A stretch of 64,000 bases of DNA. Source: Streptomyces catenulae. Its GTDB lineage: Bacteria > Actinomycetota > Actinomycetes > Streptomycetales > Streptomycetaceae. The notes beneath the pieces were generated by a model that worked only from the letters and a program-made list of their open reading frames with translations, was not told where the DNA came from and did no database searches. Below, in pieces: positions 27,187 to 35,778 of this stretch; the stretch's first letter is position 1, and each line of letters starts with the position of its first letter. The translations under genes were made by a program, and so were the position numbers. Location of the stretch: positions 1-64,000 of the forward strand of contig NZ_JODY01000024.1 of assembly GCF_000718015.1 (NCBI RefSeq), in the 5' to 3' direction.

Positions 27187-28038
27187 GTGACCCGGCCGCT
27201 GGACATCGCCTATTCGCCGTGCCCCAACGACACCTTCGTCTTCGACGCCTGGGCGCACGGCCGCGTCCCCGGCGCGCCGGAGCTGTCGGTGACCTTCGCG
27301 GACATCGACGTCACCAACGGCATGGCCGAGCGCGGTGAGTTCGATGTGCTGAAGGTGTCGTACGCGGTGCTGCCGTGGGTCCTTCAGGAGTACGCGCTGC
27401 TGCCGTGCGGCGGGGCGCTGGGCCGCGGCTGCGGGCCGCTGGTGCTGACCCGCGAGGGCGGCGACGCGGCGGGGCTCGCCGGGAAGACGGTGGCGGTGCC
27501 CAGCGAGCGCTCCACGGCGTATCTGCTGTTCCGGCTCTGGGCGGCGGCCGAGGTGCCGGGCGGGGTCGGGGAGATCGTGGTGCTGCCGTTCCACGAGATC
27601 ATGCCGGCGGTCCGCGACGGCAAGGTCGATGCGGGGCTGGTCATCCACGAGGCCCGCTTCACCTACGGGAACTACGGCCTGACCTGCCTGGCCGACATGG
27701 GCGAGCACTGGGAGCGCACCACCGGGCTGCCGATCCCGCTGGGCGCGATCATCGCGAAGCGGTCGCTGGGCGAGGAGACGCTGCGGCGGCTGGCGGACGC
27801 GGCGCGGACGTCGGTGCGGATGGCGTGGGACGACCCGGAGGCGTCGCGTCCGTACGTCCTCGGGCACGCCCAGGAGATGGATCCGGCAGTCGCCGACCAG
27901 CACATCGGGCTCTATGTGAACGAGTTCACCGCCGACCTCGGCGAGCACGGCTATGCGGCGGTGCGGGGGCTGCTGACCCGCGCGGCGGCCGAGGGGCTGG
28001 TGCCGCCCCTCGGCCCGGACGCGCTGACATTCGTCTGA
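27187..28038 (+). CDS. mqnD: 1,4-dihydroxy-6-naphthoate synthase
   Basis: 283 residues from the GTG at 27187, with GAGGAGG five bases upstream. MqnD converts cyclic dehypoxanthinyl futalosine to 1,4-dihydroxy-6-naphthoate, the last ring-forming step of the futalosine route. The periplasmic-binding-protein-like fold is clear: LDIAYSPCPNDTFVFDAW at the N-terminus (the family signature), FADIDVTNGMAERGEFDVLKVS, and GKVDAGLVIHEARFTYGNYGL with the conserved His-Glu. It is the downstream partner of mqnB. The remaining mqn genes are not in the window. Confidence 0.95.
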   Translation: MTRPLDIAYSPCPNDTFVFDAWAHGRVPGAPELSVTFADIDVTNGMAERGEFDVLKVSYAVLPWVLQEYALLPCGGALGRGCGPLVLTREGGDAAGLAGKTVAVPSERSTAYLLFRLWAAAEVPGGVGEIVVLPFHEIMPAVRDGKVDAGLVIHEARFTYGNYGLTCLADMGEHWERTTGLPIPLGAIIAKRSLGEETLRRLADAARTSVRMAWDDPEASRPYVLGHAQEMDPAVADQHIGLYVNEFTADLGEHGYAAVRGLLTRAAAEGLVPPLGPDALTFV

Positions 28039-28052
28039 TCCGCGCGCTCCGG

Positions 28053-28083
28053 CCGGGCGCGGCCCCTTCGGGCGCGTGCCCGG
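28053..28083. terminator. Hairpin between convergent mqnD and cold-shock genes
   Basis: CCGGGC (28053-28058) pairs with GCCCGG (28078-28083); GCG/CGC pairs inside extend the stem past a two-base bulge. It fills the 54-base gap between the two stop codons. Confidence 0.5.
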
Positions 28084-28092
28084 CGGGGCGGG

Positions 28093-28476
28093 TCAGACGT
28101 CGAGCTGGTCGGCGACGGCGCGGAGCATTCCGGCGATCTTGCCGCCGTGCGCCTTGTCGGGGTAGCGGCCGCGCTCCAACTGCTGGGTGACGTTCTCCAG
28201 CAACGTGGTGAGGTCCTGCACGATCGAGGCGAGTTCGTCGGGCTTACGGCGCTGGGCCGCGGCCACCGAGGGCGCCGGGTCGAGGAGCGTCACGGACAGT
28301 GCCTGGTCGCCGCGCTGGCCTGCGACGACGCCGAATTCGACGCGCTGGCCCGGCTTGAGTGCGTCCACGCCGTCGGGCAGCACCGACGAGTGCACGAAGA
28401 CGTCACCGCCGTCATCGCGGGAGAGAAAGCCGAAGCCCTTCTCGCTGTTGAACCACTTGACCTTGCCGGTAGGCAC
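28093..28476 (-). CDS. Cold-shock-domain protein with C-terminal extension
   Basis: 127 residues from the GTG at 28476 (GAGGACAGAC upstream). Residues 1-67 are a cold-shock domain: GKVKWFNSEKGFGFLSRDDG with RNP1 and DVFVHSSV with RNP2, which bind single-stranded RNA or DNA. Unlike the 67-residue CspA type, a second part (70-127) follows, with a helical stretch ELASIVQDLTTLLENVTQQLE and KIAGMLRAVADQLDV. Such longer CSD proteins are common in Streptomyces. It is probably an RNA chaperone or transcript stabiliser. It has its own promoter region, 222 bases, shared with the divergent two-TM gene. Confidence 0.92.
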   Translation of the reverse strand: MPTGKVKWFNSEKGFGFLSRDDGGDVFVHSSVLPDGVDALKPGQRVEFGVVAGQRGDQALSVTLLDPAPSVAAAQRRKPDELASIVQDLTTLLENVTQQLERGRYPDKAHGGKIAGMLRAVADQLDV

Positions 28477-28698
28477 GTCTGTCCTCGTCCTCGTACTCGT
28501 GGGAAAATGCGGGCTGAACTGCTCGGAAAATGCCGAAAGTGCGGAAATTACGGAAACGCTGCCGGGAAAAAACGGGTCTGGATAGCAGTGCAGCGGGTCA
28601 CCCGGACCCGCCGTCACCAAGGCTAATGCTCCCGCGCGCGGTGACAAGACGTACCGGGCGGTTCCTCGATGTCCGTGGCCCGGACTTACCCTGGTCAG

Positions 28699-28950
28699 GT
28701 GTCTGACGAAACGCCCCGCGACGGGGATCTGCTGGTCCGAATCGGCGCGATCGTGTTCCTCATTGGCGCGCTGGCCACACTGGCCACGATGACCCCACTG
28801 TTCATCGGCGCCGAGCCACTGCCGTCGGTCTTCTACTGGGTGTGCATGCTGATGGGCGTGGGCTTCCTGATCTCCGGTGCGGGCGTGGTCCGCTCCGTCC
28901 TGGGCCAGCGTCGGCAGGCTCAGGCGGAGGCGGCGTCCTCCGCGACGTAA
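28699..28950 (+). CDS. Two-helix membrane protein
   Basis: 83 residues from the GTG at 28699 (VSDETPRDGDLLVRIGAIVF); the longer reading from an upstream ATG is less likely. Two membrane helices, about 13-33 and 44-64, with a Gly-rich second helix (MLMGVGFLISGAGVV), then a basic/Gln-Ala tail. Proteins with the same MSDETPRDGDLLVR start are conserved in Streptomyces but unassigned (recollection). Its last 31 bases overlap the convergent HAD gene. Confidence 0.75.
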   Translation: MSDETPRDGDLLVRIGAIVFLIGALATLATMTPLFIGAEPLPSVFYWVCMLMGVGFLISGAGVVRSVLGQRRQAQAEAASSAT

Positions 28951-29570
28951 CGGGCCAGCCAGCCGGGGAACGCGGTGAGGTCGTCGAGGACGACATCGGC
29001 GCCCGCCGCGCGCAGCTCCGCCGCGCCGCACGGCCCGGAGGCCACCGCGACCGACAGCGCGCCCGCCGCCCGCGCGCCGCGTACGTCGCCGGTGTGGTCG
29101 CCGACGTAGACCGTGGCGCCGTGCGCGCGCAGCGCCTCGCCCTTGGCCTCCGCCCACAGGGAGCCGACGAGGATGTCGACGTCCAGGCCCAGGTGGTCGA
29201 GGTGGAGCTTGGCGCTGGGCTCGTACTTCGCGGTGACGACGAGTGTGCGGCCACCGGCGGCGTGCACCGCCCGCAGCGCGTCACGGGCGCCGGGCATCGC
29301 GGGCGAGGACGCGACCGCGTACTGCGGGTACAGCTGCCGGTACAGCTCGCTCGCCTCGACGACCCGCTCCTCCGGGAACCACTCCCGTATCTCCTGCTCC
29401 AGCGGCGGGCCCAGCCGGGTGACCGCGAGGTCGGCGTCGACGGGCACGCCGGTGCGGGCGGTCAGCTCCAGGTAGGTGGCCCGGATGCCGGGGCGGGAGT
29501 CGATCAGCGTCATGTCGAGATCGAAGCCGACGGTCAGGGCGGGGGCGGTCGGGTCGGTCGGGGCAGCCAT
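28920..29570 (-). CDS. HAD-superfamily hydrolase
   Basis: 216 residues from the ATG at 29570; in-frame ATG 29579 and GTG 29594 are possible earlier starts. HAD motif I VGFDLDMTLIDS (nucleophile Asp and general acid Asp), motif II in TLVVTAKYEPS (Thr), a Lys before WAEAKGEALRAHG, and motif IV YVGDHTGDVRGARAAG. The helical cap between motifs I and II is of the small phosphoglycolate-phosphatase type. It is a cytosolic phosphatase; the substrate is unknown. It is antisense to the end of the two-TM gene. Confidence 0.88.
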   Translation of the reverse strand: MAAPTDPTAPALTVGFDLDMTLIDSRPGIRATYLELTARTGVPVDADLAVTRLGPPLEQEIREWFPEERVVEASELYRQLYPQYAVASSPAMPGARDALRAVHAAGGRTLVVTAKYEPSAKLHLDHLGLDVDILVGSLWAEAKGEALRAHGATVYVGDHTGDVRGARAAGALSVAVASGPCGAAELRAAGADVVLDDLTAFPGWLARYVAEDAASA

Positions 29571-29648
29571 GTCACCCATTGTGCCGGGCACCACCGACAG
29601 CGCCGCGAGGCCGCCCGGCCCGGCCCGGTACGAACCCGGGTCGTACCC

Positions 29649-29667
29649 TTAGCCTTGCCTTACCTAA
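29649..29667 (+). promoter_or_regulatory. Iron-box-like operator before the siderophore transport operon
   Basis: TTAGCCTTGCCTTACCTAA matches the DmdR/IdeR iron-box consensus TTAGGTTAGGCTAACCTAA at 14 of 19 positions, including both outer half-sites (TTAG and CCTAA). It lies 154 bases before the chosen start of the first permease gene. DmdR1 represses iron-uptake genes with Fe(II) bound; such a site fits this operon. Confidence 0.7.
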
Positions 29668-29820
29668 GAGCGTGCCCCGTGGGGCCCGGTGGTCCGCCGC
29701 CCGGGATCCGGGGCACGTGCTGCGCCCGGATATCTCGAAATGGACCCGATGTCAGCCGACCAGGCAAGCCCCCGGAGCGCCGCCCCGCGCCCCGGCGCAT
29801 CCGGCCCGGGAGGGCGCGCG

Positions 29821-30822
29821 ATGAGCCGGATGCGCGGGCGGCGGCTCGTTCTGACGCTGGCGGCGGTGGCGGCGCTGCTGCTGGCCGTCCTCCTGTCGCT
29901 CGCCGTCGGCAGCCGCGCGTTCGCCCCGTCCGAGGTGATCGGCGCGCTGGTGCACGGCGGGGACGGTGACGCCGCGCAGGTGGTGCGCTATCTGCGGCTG
30001 CCGCGCACGCTGATCGGCCTGATGGTCGGGGCGGCGCTGGCGATGGCCGGGACGGTGCTCCAGGGCATCACCCGCAACCCGATCGCCGACCCCGGCATCC
30101 TCGGCATCAGCCAGGGCTCGTCGGTCGGTGTGGTGCTGGCGATCTCACTGTTCGGGGTGCACACCCTCACCGGCTACGTCTGGTTCGCCTTCGTCGGCGC
30201 CGCCATCGCCTCCGTCGTCGTCTACGCCATCGCCACCCGGGGGCGGGGCGGGGCGACGCCGGTGAAGCTGGCGCTGGCCGGGGCGGCGATCAACGCGCTG
30301 CTGGTGTCGGTGACGATGGCGGTGTTGACCACGCAGGCGGCGGCGCTGGACGAGTTCCGGTTCTGGCAGGTCGGTTCGCTGACCGGCCGGGACAGCGACG
30401 TCGCCGCCCAGATCTGGCCGTTCCTGCTGGTCGGCGCGGTGCTGGTGCTGTCGGTGGCGCGCGGTCTGGACGCCCTGGCGCTGGGTGAGGACGTCGCCCG
30501 GGGGCTGGGCCAGAAGGTCGCCGTCGTCCGGATCGTCGGCGGGCTCGGGGCGACGGTGCTGACCGGCGCGGGCGTCGCGGCGGCCGGTCCGATCGCGTTC
30601 GTCGGGCTCGCGGTGCCGCATCTGGCACGCGCCGTCGTCGGCAACGACCACCGCTGGGTGCTGCCGATGGCGGCGCTGCTCGGCCCGGTGATCGTGCTGG
30701 TCTCGGACACCGTCGGGCGGGTCGTCTTCCCGCCGTCGGAGGTGCCCGCGGGCGTGATGACGGCGCTGATCGGCGTGCCGTTCCTGGTGACCCTCGTCCG
30801 TCGGAAGGCGGTGGCCGCATGA
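29821..30822 (+). CDS. FecCD-family permease of an iron-siderophore ABC transporter
   Basis: 333 residues from the ATG at 29821, preferred because GGGAGGG lies eight bases upstream; ATGs at 29740 and 29749 would add about 25 residues without a ribosome site. About nine membrane helices. FecCD landmarks: LRLPRTLIGLMVGAALAMAG, TRNPIADPGILGISQGSSVG and GPIAFVGLAVPHLAR, the latter near the loop that couples to the ATPase. It imports iron-loaded siderophores across the plasma membrane. Its stop overlaps the next gene start (ATGA), so translation is coupled. An iron-box-like site lies upstream. Confidence 0.92.
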   Translation: MSRMRGRRLVLTLAAVAALLLAVLLSLAVGSRAFAPSEVIGALVHGGDGDAAQVVRYLRLPRTLIGLMVGAALAMAGTVLQGITRNPIADPGILGISQGSSVGVVLAISLFGVHTLTGYVWFAFVGAAIASVVVYAIATRGRGGATPVKLALAGAAINALLVSVTMAVLTTQAAALDEFRFWQVGSLTGRDSDVAAQIWPFLLVGAVLVLSVARGLDALALGEDVARGLGQKVAVVRIVGGLGATVLTGAGVAAAGPIAFVGLAVPHLARAVVGNDHRWVLPMAALLGPVIVLVSDTVGRVVFPPSEVPAGVMTALIGVPFLVTLVRRKAVAA

Positions 30823-31982
30823 CCGCCCCCGGAACCCGTGAGGCGGTCGCCGCCCCGGCGCCGCGCCCGGCCACCGGGCACCGGCCCGCCGGTTACGCCG
30901 TCGTCGGCACCCGCCGGGTCTCGTTCCTGCTGCACCGCCGGGCGGCGGTCGTCGCCGTCCTCCTCGCCGTGCTGCTGGCCGCGGTGTGCCTGGCGTATCT
31001 CTGTGTCGGCGAAGACTTCGTCGCACCCTCCGACGTGCTGGACGTCGTCCTCGGGCGACCGTCGTCGCAGGAACTGGTGGTCGGCACGCTGCGGCTGCCG
31101 CGGATGGCCGTGGGGCTGCTGGTCGGCGCGGCGTTCGGGGTGGCGGGCGGGCTGATCCAGACGGTCGCCCGCAACCCGCTGGCCAGCCCGGACATCATCG
31201 GCGTCACCCAGGGCGCGGGCGCGCTGACGGTCGGCGCGATGACGCTCGGGGTCACCTCGTACGCGGTGCTGCCGTATCTGTCGGTCGTCGGCGGGCTGCT
31301 GGCGGCGGGGCTGGTGTACGTCTTCGCATGGCGCGGCGGGCTGCACGCGACCCGCTTCGTCCTCATCGGTATCGGCTTCGCGGTGGCGCTGCGCTCGGTG
31401 ATCCAGCTGTTCCTGACGAAGGGCGACTACCTGGTCGCGCAGCAGGCGCAGGTGTGGATGACCGGGTCGCTGAACGGCCGCGGCTGGGCGGAGGCGGCGC
31501 CGCTGGGCTGGGCGCTGCTCGCGCTGCTGCCCGCGGTGCTGTGGGCGGCGCGGGCGCAGCGGACGGTGTCGATGGACGACGACACCGCGACGGCGCTGGG
31601 CGTCCGGCTGGGCCGCACCCGGCTGGGGCTGGTGGCGCTGGGCGTGGTGCTGGCGTCGATGGCGACGGGGGCGGCGGGCCCGGTGGACTTCGTGGCGCTG
31701 CTGGCGCCGCAGATCGCCCGGCGGCTGACCCGTACCGCGCAGATCCCGCTGCTGTGCTCGGCGCTGCTGGGCGCGGCGATCGTGGTGGGCGGCGATCTGC
31801 TGGCCCGCAAGCTGTTCGCGCCGACGGAGCTGCCGGTCGGCGTACTGACCGCCGCCGTCGGCGCGCCGTATCTGATCTGGCTGATCATCCGGGGCCACCG
31901 CACCCGCACCCGGACGGCGGGCCGTGGCCGCGCCGCCGGCCCCCGTAGTCGTGCCAGCCGTGCCGCAGGAGGAGAAGCGTGA
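30819..31982 (+). CDS. Second FecCD-family permease of the same transporter
   Basis: 387 residues from the ATG at 30819, overlapping the previous stop by four bases. A cytosolic N-terminal tail of about 45 residues precedes about nine membrane helices. Conserved sites: [40 protein letters not shown] and [18 protein letters not shown]. The two permeases form the heterodimeric channel typical of siderophore importers. The C-terminal tail is basic. It overlaps the ATPase gene at GTGA, completing a three-gene coupled unit. Confidence 0.92.
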   Translation: MTAPGTREAVAAPAPRPATGHRPAGYAVVGTRRVSFLLHRRAAVVAVLLAVLLAAVCLAYLCVGEDFVAPSDVLDVVLGRPSSQELVVGTLRLPRMAVGLLVGAAFGVAGGLIQTVARNPLASPDIIGVTQGAGALTVGAMTLGVTSYAVLPYLSVVGGLLAAGLVYVFAWRGGLHATRFVLIGIGFAVALRSVIQLFLTKGDYLVAQQAQVWMTGSLNGRGWAEAAPLGWALLALLPAVLWAARAQRTVSMDDDTATALGVRLGRTRLGLVALGVVLASMATGAAGPVDFVALLAPQIARRLTRTAQIPLLCSALLGAAIVVGGDLLARKLFAPTELPVGVLTAAVGAPYLIWLIIRGHRTRTRTAGRGRAAGPRSRASRAAGGEA

Positions 31983-32824
31983 CCGAGACCGGCGCAACCA
32001 CCGCCCCCACGACCGGTGAGCCCGCCCCGAGCCGGCTGACGGCGCGGGAGCTGACGCTGGCGTACGAGGACCGCACGGTCGTCGACGGGCTGGACCTGGA
32101 CGTGCCGCAGGGCGCGGTGACCGTCGTCGTCGGGCCGAACGCCTGCGGCAAGTCGACGCTGCTGCGCGCCCTGGGGCGGCTGCTGCGCCCGCGGAACGGG
32201 GCGGTGTTCCTGGACGGCGCGGACCTGGCGCGGATCCCGACGAAGCAGATCGCCCGGTCGCTGGGGCTGCTGCCGCAGACCCCCGTGGCGCCGGAGGCGA
32301 TCACCGTCGCGGACCTCGTCGCCCGGGGCCGTCAGCCGCATCAGCACTGGTGGCAGCAGTGGTCGGCACAGGACGAGCGGGCGGTGACGGAGGCGATGGA
32401 GCGCACCGATGTCGCGGAGCTGGCCGAGCGCGCCGTGGACGAACTCTCCGGCGGCCAGCGGCAGCGGGTGTGGATCGCGATGGCGCTGGCCCAGGAGACC
32501 GATCTGCTCCTCCTGGACGAGCCGACGACGTATCTGGACATCGCCCACCAGGTGGAGGTCCTCGACCTGGTACGCCAGCTCAACCACGAGCGGGGCCGCA
32601 CGGTCGTCGCCGTCCTCCACGACCTGAACCAGGCGGCCCGCTACGCCGACCATCTGGTCGCGATGCGCGCGGGCCGGATCCTCGCCGAGGGCCCGCCCGC
32701 CGAGGTGGTCACCGCGGAGCTGGTGCACGAGGTCTTCGGCCTGGAGGCGGTCGTCATACCGGACCCGGTGACCGGCTCCCCGCTGGTGGTACCGGGGCGG
32801 CCGTGGGCGGGCGCGGGGGCCTAG
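31979..32824 (+). CDS. ATP-binding protein of the iron-siderophore ABC transporter
   Basis: 281 residues from the GTG at 31979. All ABC motifs: Walker [11 protein letters not shown]-loop LLPQTPVAP, signature [15 protein letters not shown], Walker [10 protein letters not shown]-loop YLDIAHQ, and switch His in VLHDLNQA. The FecE/FepC subfamily is indicated by [25 protein letters not shown] and the C-terminal [19 protein letters not shown]. It drives uptake through the two FecCD permeases. The matching binding protein is not next to it but about 3 kb on (35779). Confidence 0.94.
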   Translation: MTETGATTAPTTGEPAPSRLTARELTLAYEDRTVVDGLDLDVPQGAVTVVVGPNACGKSTLLRALGRLLRPRNGAVFLDGADLARIPTKQIARSLGLLPQTPVAPEAITVADLVARGRQPHQHWWQQWSAQDERAVTEAMERTDVAELAERAVDELSGGQRQRVWIAMALAQETDLLLLDEPTTYLDIAHQVEVLDLVRQLNHERGRTVVAVLHDLNQAARYADHLVAMRAGRILAEGPPAEVVTAELVHEVFGLEAVVIPDPVTGSPLVVPGRPWAGAGA

Positions 32825-32873
32825 GATGCGGGGTTCGGTCCGGCATGCGGCAGCGCCTCGGTACCATCCCGCC

Positions 32874-33644
32874 ATGATCACTCCTGGCGCTCGCACCACG
32901 GTCTTCGACATCGACGGCACCCTCTGTTTCGACGGGCGGACGATCGACAGCCGCATCCTGAGCGCCATCGAGGACTGCGAGAGCGCCGGCCACCAGCTGG
33001 TCTTCGCTTCCGCCCGCCCGGTCCGCGACCTCCTGCCCGTTCTTGACGGGGCCTTCCCGGGCGCCACACTGATCGGTGGGAACGGCAGCCTCGTCTCCGT
33101 CGGCGGCCAGGTGCGGGCGCGGGCCGCGTTCGGCCCCGGTGAGCTCGGCAAGCTGATGATCGAGGCCGACCGGTTCCAGGCGGGCTACCTCGCCGACGGC
33201 CCCTGGGACTACGCCTACACCGGACCGGCCGACCACCCGATCCTCAGCCGCGTCGACCAGGGTCGCCTCGCCCGCCGGGTCGCTCTTGCCGACCTCCCCG
33301 CCGTCGTGAAGTTCCTCGTGGTCGAAGCCACCGACATGGACGCCCTCGCCGAGGCGGGCCGCGCGCTCGGGATGAGCGTCAACCACCACCTCGACGAAGC
33401 GATCATCGACTTCGCCCCGGGCACCACGAACAAGTGGGAGGCCCTGACCTCGCTGGGGATCGAGCAGTACAACGCCTTCGGCAACGACATCAACGACCTC
33501 GACCTGCTCCGCAACGCGCGGCACGGCGTGCGGGTCGGCACCCACCCGGGCCTGGACGACCTCGCATGTGCCACCGTCCCCGCCGACCCGGACGCCATCG
33601 CAGCCGAGATCGCCATGCTCGCCTCGGTGACATCTGCGGTCTGA
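32874..33644 (+). CDS. HAD-superfamily (Cof/HAD-IIB type) hydrolase
   Basis: 256 residues from the ATG at 32874. Motif I TVFDIDGTLCFDG, motif II LVFASARPVRDLL (Ser), Lys in TTNKWEAL, and motif IV AFGNDINDLDLLRNA. The inserted alpha/beta cap between motifs II and III puts it in the HAD-IIB group of sugar and nucleotide phosphatases; the sequence TLIGGNGSLVS matches it. A cytosolic phosphatase acting on a small phosphate ester. It starts 49 bases after the ABC ATPase; whether it belongs to the iron operon is unclear. Confidence 0.9.
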   Translation: MITPGARTTVFDIDGTLCFDGRTIDSRILSAIEDCESAGHQLVFASARPVRDLLPVLDGAFPGATLIGGNGSLVSVGGQVRARAAFGPGELGKLMIEADRFQAGYLADGPWDYAYTGPADHPILSRVDQGRLARRVALADLPAVVKFLVVEATDMDALAEAGRALGMSVNHHLDEAIIDFAPGTTNKWEALTSLGIEQYNAFGNDINDLDLLRNARHGVRVGTHPGLDDLACATVPADPDAIAAEIAMLASVTSAV

Positions 33645-33662
33645 CGGCCTGTGCCGTATCAG

Positions 33663-33730
33663 TGATCACCGAGTCGTCTCACTGATCAACTGATCACCGA
33701 CCGGGCAGGTACCCCCCGACCACCTGATCA
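33663..33730. repeat. Cluster of four TGATCA palindromes
   Basis: TGATCA at 33663, 33683, 33691 and 33725, two of them extended to TGATCACCGA (33663 and 33691). The cluster lies in the 118-base gap between the convergent HAD and cargo-like genes. Confidence 0.6.
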
Positions 33731-33762
33731 ACCTGCCGAAGAGACGCGGCCCGGCGCGCTCC

Positions 33763-34506
33763 CTAGCGCGCGAAGTCCTGGATCCGGCTGTCCACCGCCT
33801 CGATCAGCGGAAGGATGACGTCGCCGGTGCCGCCGGTGTGGATGTCCAGGAAGAACACCACGCCCTCCTGCGGGTCGTTCGAGATCATCCCCTGCGGGTC
33901 CGCGATGCCCGCGCGGTGGGCCGCCTCCAGTTGGTGCTTGATCCGCCGCATCCGGCCCACGTCGGCCATCCCGTGGAGCGCGTTCCGGAAGGCCCGTTCG
34001 CCACCGGGCTTGCTGAGCTGGAAGAAGGTGCCGCTGACCCGCCGCGAGCGGATGACCGTCACCCGCTTGGGTCGGCTCTTCCCGTCCTGGGGGTCGTAGG
34101 TCGCGGCGTACGAGGTCCACGGCGGCACGGGCACGCCCTGCGCCGACGCCTTCTCCATCTCCGCGAGGACGCCCGCCGCGGTCCGCTCGTTGGCGTACAT
34201 CTTGTAGACGTGATTCCCGCTGATGTAGAGGATCGCCTCGCGGGAACTCTTCCGGTCGCCCTCGCTCAGCGTCACCTCCGGTCCGCCGCCCGACGGGGTG
34301 ACCGTGGCGCGCTGCACGACGGGGCGGCGCTCCCCGATCACCTGGGACACGGCCGCGTTGCCGGCGCTGCGTTGGAGCGCGCTCACCGCGCCGAACGACA
34401 GGTGCTCGGCGCCCGTCGGCCGGGGCGCCGACGACGGCTCCCTCCGGTCCGACGGCTTCGCCGGGCGGACCGTTTCGGGCTGCTGCTTCTTGTCCTTTGC
34501 ACGCAT
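33763..34506 (-). CDS. eCIS cargo-like protein with a possible kinase-fold C-terminal domain
   Basis: 247 residues from the ATG at 34506. Residues 1-65 are basic/Pro-rich and carry SALQRSAGNAAVSQVI (42-57), the motif that typically opens Streptomyces proteins loaded into extracellular contractile injection systems, usually followed by DUF4157. That metalloprotease-like domain is missing here. Residues 85-247 show a pattern like a protein-kinase fold: AILYISGNHVYKMY with Lys102, helix Glu116 or Glu118, VTVIRSRRVSG, then IADPQGMISNDPQEG with Asp203 and Asn210, and FFLDIHTG with Asp221. This is my own reading and not a family match. An effector role is inferred. Confidence 0.65.
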   Translation of the reverse strand: MRAKDKKQQPETVRPAKPSDRREPSSAPRPTGAEHLSFGAVSALQRSAGNAAVSQVIGERRPVVQRATVTPSGGGPEVTLSEGDRKSSREAILYISGNHVYKMYANERTAAGVLAEMEKASAQGVPVPPWTSYAATYDPQDGKSRPKRVTVIRSRRVSGTFFQLSKPGGERAFRNALHGMADVGRMRRIKHQLEAAHRAGIADPQGMISNDPQEGVVFFLDIHTGGTGDVILPLIEAVDSRIQDFAR

Positions 34507-34623
34507 GGCTCCGGCTTACCCGAAGCGGTCCGCACCGGCCACAGGATCCGAGGCAGACCCCCTGCCCTTTCGGGCCGCGCCGCGGGCCCCTCCGGGGCGG
34601 ATCCCGGGCGGGAGCCCCGTTCC

Positions 34624-35433
34624 TCAGACCTCCGCGGAGACCGTGACGAGGACCGGGCCCGACGCCCCCGTCACCGCCCGGATCGCGTCGGCGCACACCT
34701 CCGTCGTCCAGGCGGCCACGTCCGTGGACCACTCGGGGGCGGCGCAGCGGAGGGCGAGCGCCGGGCGCAGCCCCTCGGCCTGGACCTGCCCGGCGAGGGG
34801 GCGGGCGAGCCCCGGGGTCGTGGCGCGGGCGGGCTTGAGGATCTCCACCGCCATGCGCCCGTGGGTGCGTTCCCGCGCCGCCGCGACGATCTCGGCGGAC
34901 CGCGCGGCGAGGCGCGCCGACGGCGGTGCGGCGACGGTGACCGTCAGCAAGGCGGCGCCGGACGGGTCGGCGAGGGCGTACCAGTCGGCCGTCTCGGCGA
35001 GGGCGACGCGGGCGTCCCCGGCGCGGTGCAGCGGGACGAGGGCGTGGGTGCCGGTGAGGCGGACGGTGCCGATGCGGCGCAGCGCGTCCGCGAGGACCGT
35101 GACGACGGGCAGCACCGGGAGGCGGCGGGCGCGCCGCTTCCGGCCCGGGGTGCGTGCGGGCTGCGGCAGCGAGGCGTGCAGCCAGGCGAGTTGGCGGACC
35201 GTGCCGTCCTGCGTCCAGTCGCCGTCCGCGTCGTGGTGGTCCCAGAGGTTGTCGGCGGGCGGGTCCGTCAGGGCGGTGGAGCTCCAGGCGAAGGCGGCCG
35301 CCCGCTTCACGGCGAGGCCGAAGACGTCCTCGTCGAGGTCGCAGTCGGCGCTCACCCGGTCGATCCAGGGATGCCGCGTCAGCACCCCGTGGAGCCCCAC
35401 GACGAAGGGGGCGTCGGGGCCGTTGTCGCTCAT
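34624..35433 (-). CDS. Protein of unknown function, 269 aa
   Basis: From the ATG at 35433. No signal peptide or membrane helix. The first 100 residues are Asp/Trp-rich (HPWIDRVSADCDLDEDVFGL, DNLWDHHDADGDWTQDG), followed by a basic spot (GRKRRARR) and an Ala/Thr/Val-rich second half with TVRLTGTHALVPLH and LLTVTVAAPPSARLAA. Codon bias is normal. It lies upstream of the cargo-like gene on the same strand, 117 bases apart, and the two may form one unit. I do not recognise the family. Its position between a siderophore transporter and its binding protein suggests insertion of both genes together. Confidence 0.7.
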   Translation of the reverse strand: MSDNGPDAPFVVGLHGVLTRHPWIDRVSADCDLDEDVFGLAVKRAAAFAWSSTALTDPPADNLWDHHDADGDWTQDGTVRQLAWLHASLPQPARTPGRKRRARRLPVLPVVTVLADALRRIGTVRLTGTHALVPLHRAGDARVALAETADWYALADPSGAALLTVTVAAPPSARLAARSAEIVAAARERTHGRMAVEILKPARATTPGLARPLAGQVQAEGLRPALALRCAAPEWSTDVAAWTTEVCADAIRAVTGASGPVLVTVSAEV

Positions 35434-35639
35434 GCTCGTCCTCGCTCCTGAAACTTTCCGTCGGCCGAACGGGCCGCCGCGCGGGGGCTGTCCGTACGGA
35501 AGCCGTCCGCCCGGGCCCGCCGTCCCTGCCGGGACCTCCCCGAGGAGATCAGAAGCCGCCGGTGGACGCGACGGCTCCGTACGGACCGCCGTCCGGCGGG
35601 GAGGGTTTCCACGGGGCGCCCCGGTGGCCGACCGTCCCC

Positions 35640-35733
35640 TACGGGGACCCGGCCCTTACGGGTTCCGGCGTGCGGGCCCGCCCCGTACGGGTATCGGGCC
35701 CGTACGGGCGCCCCCTGCGGGTACCTCTACGGG
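35640..35733. repeat. Five TACGGG motifs in front of the siderophore-binding lipoprotein gene
   Basis: TACGGG at 35640, 35657, 35686, 35703 and 35728, spaced 17, 29, 17 and 25 bases, several within CGTACGGG. They fall in the 345-base gap between the unknown reverse-strand gene and the binding-protein gene. No iron box is visible in this gap. Confidence 0.6.
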
Positions 35734-35778
35734 TACGCACCACCGCCCGTCCTCCTCCCCGAGCCGAAAGGGCACTTC

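Noticed and set aside
33663..33730. CRISPR or attachment site made of TGATCA repeats
   Set aside because: Repeat is too short, spacing is irregular, and no integrase or tRNA is near.
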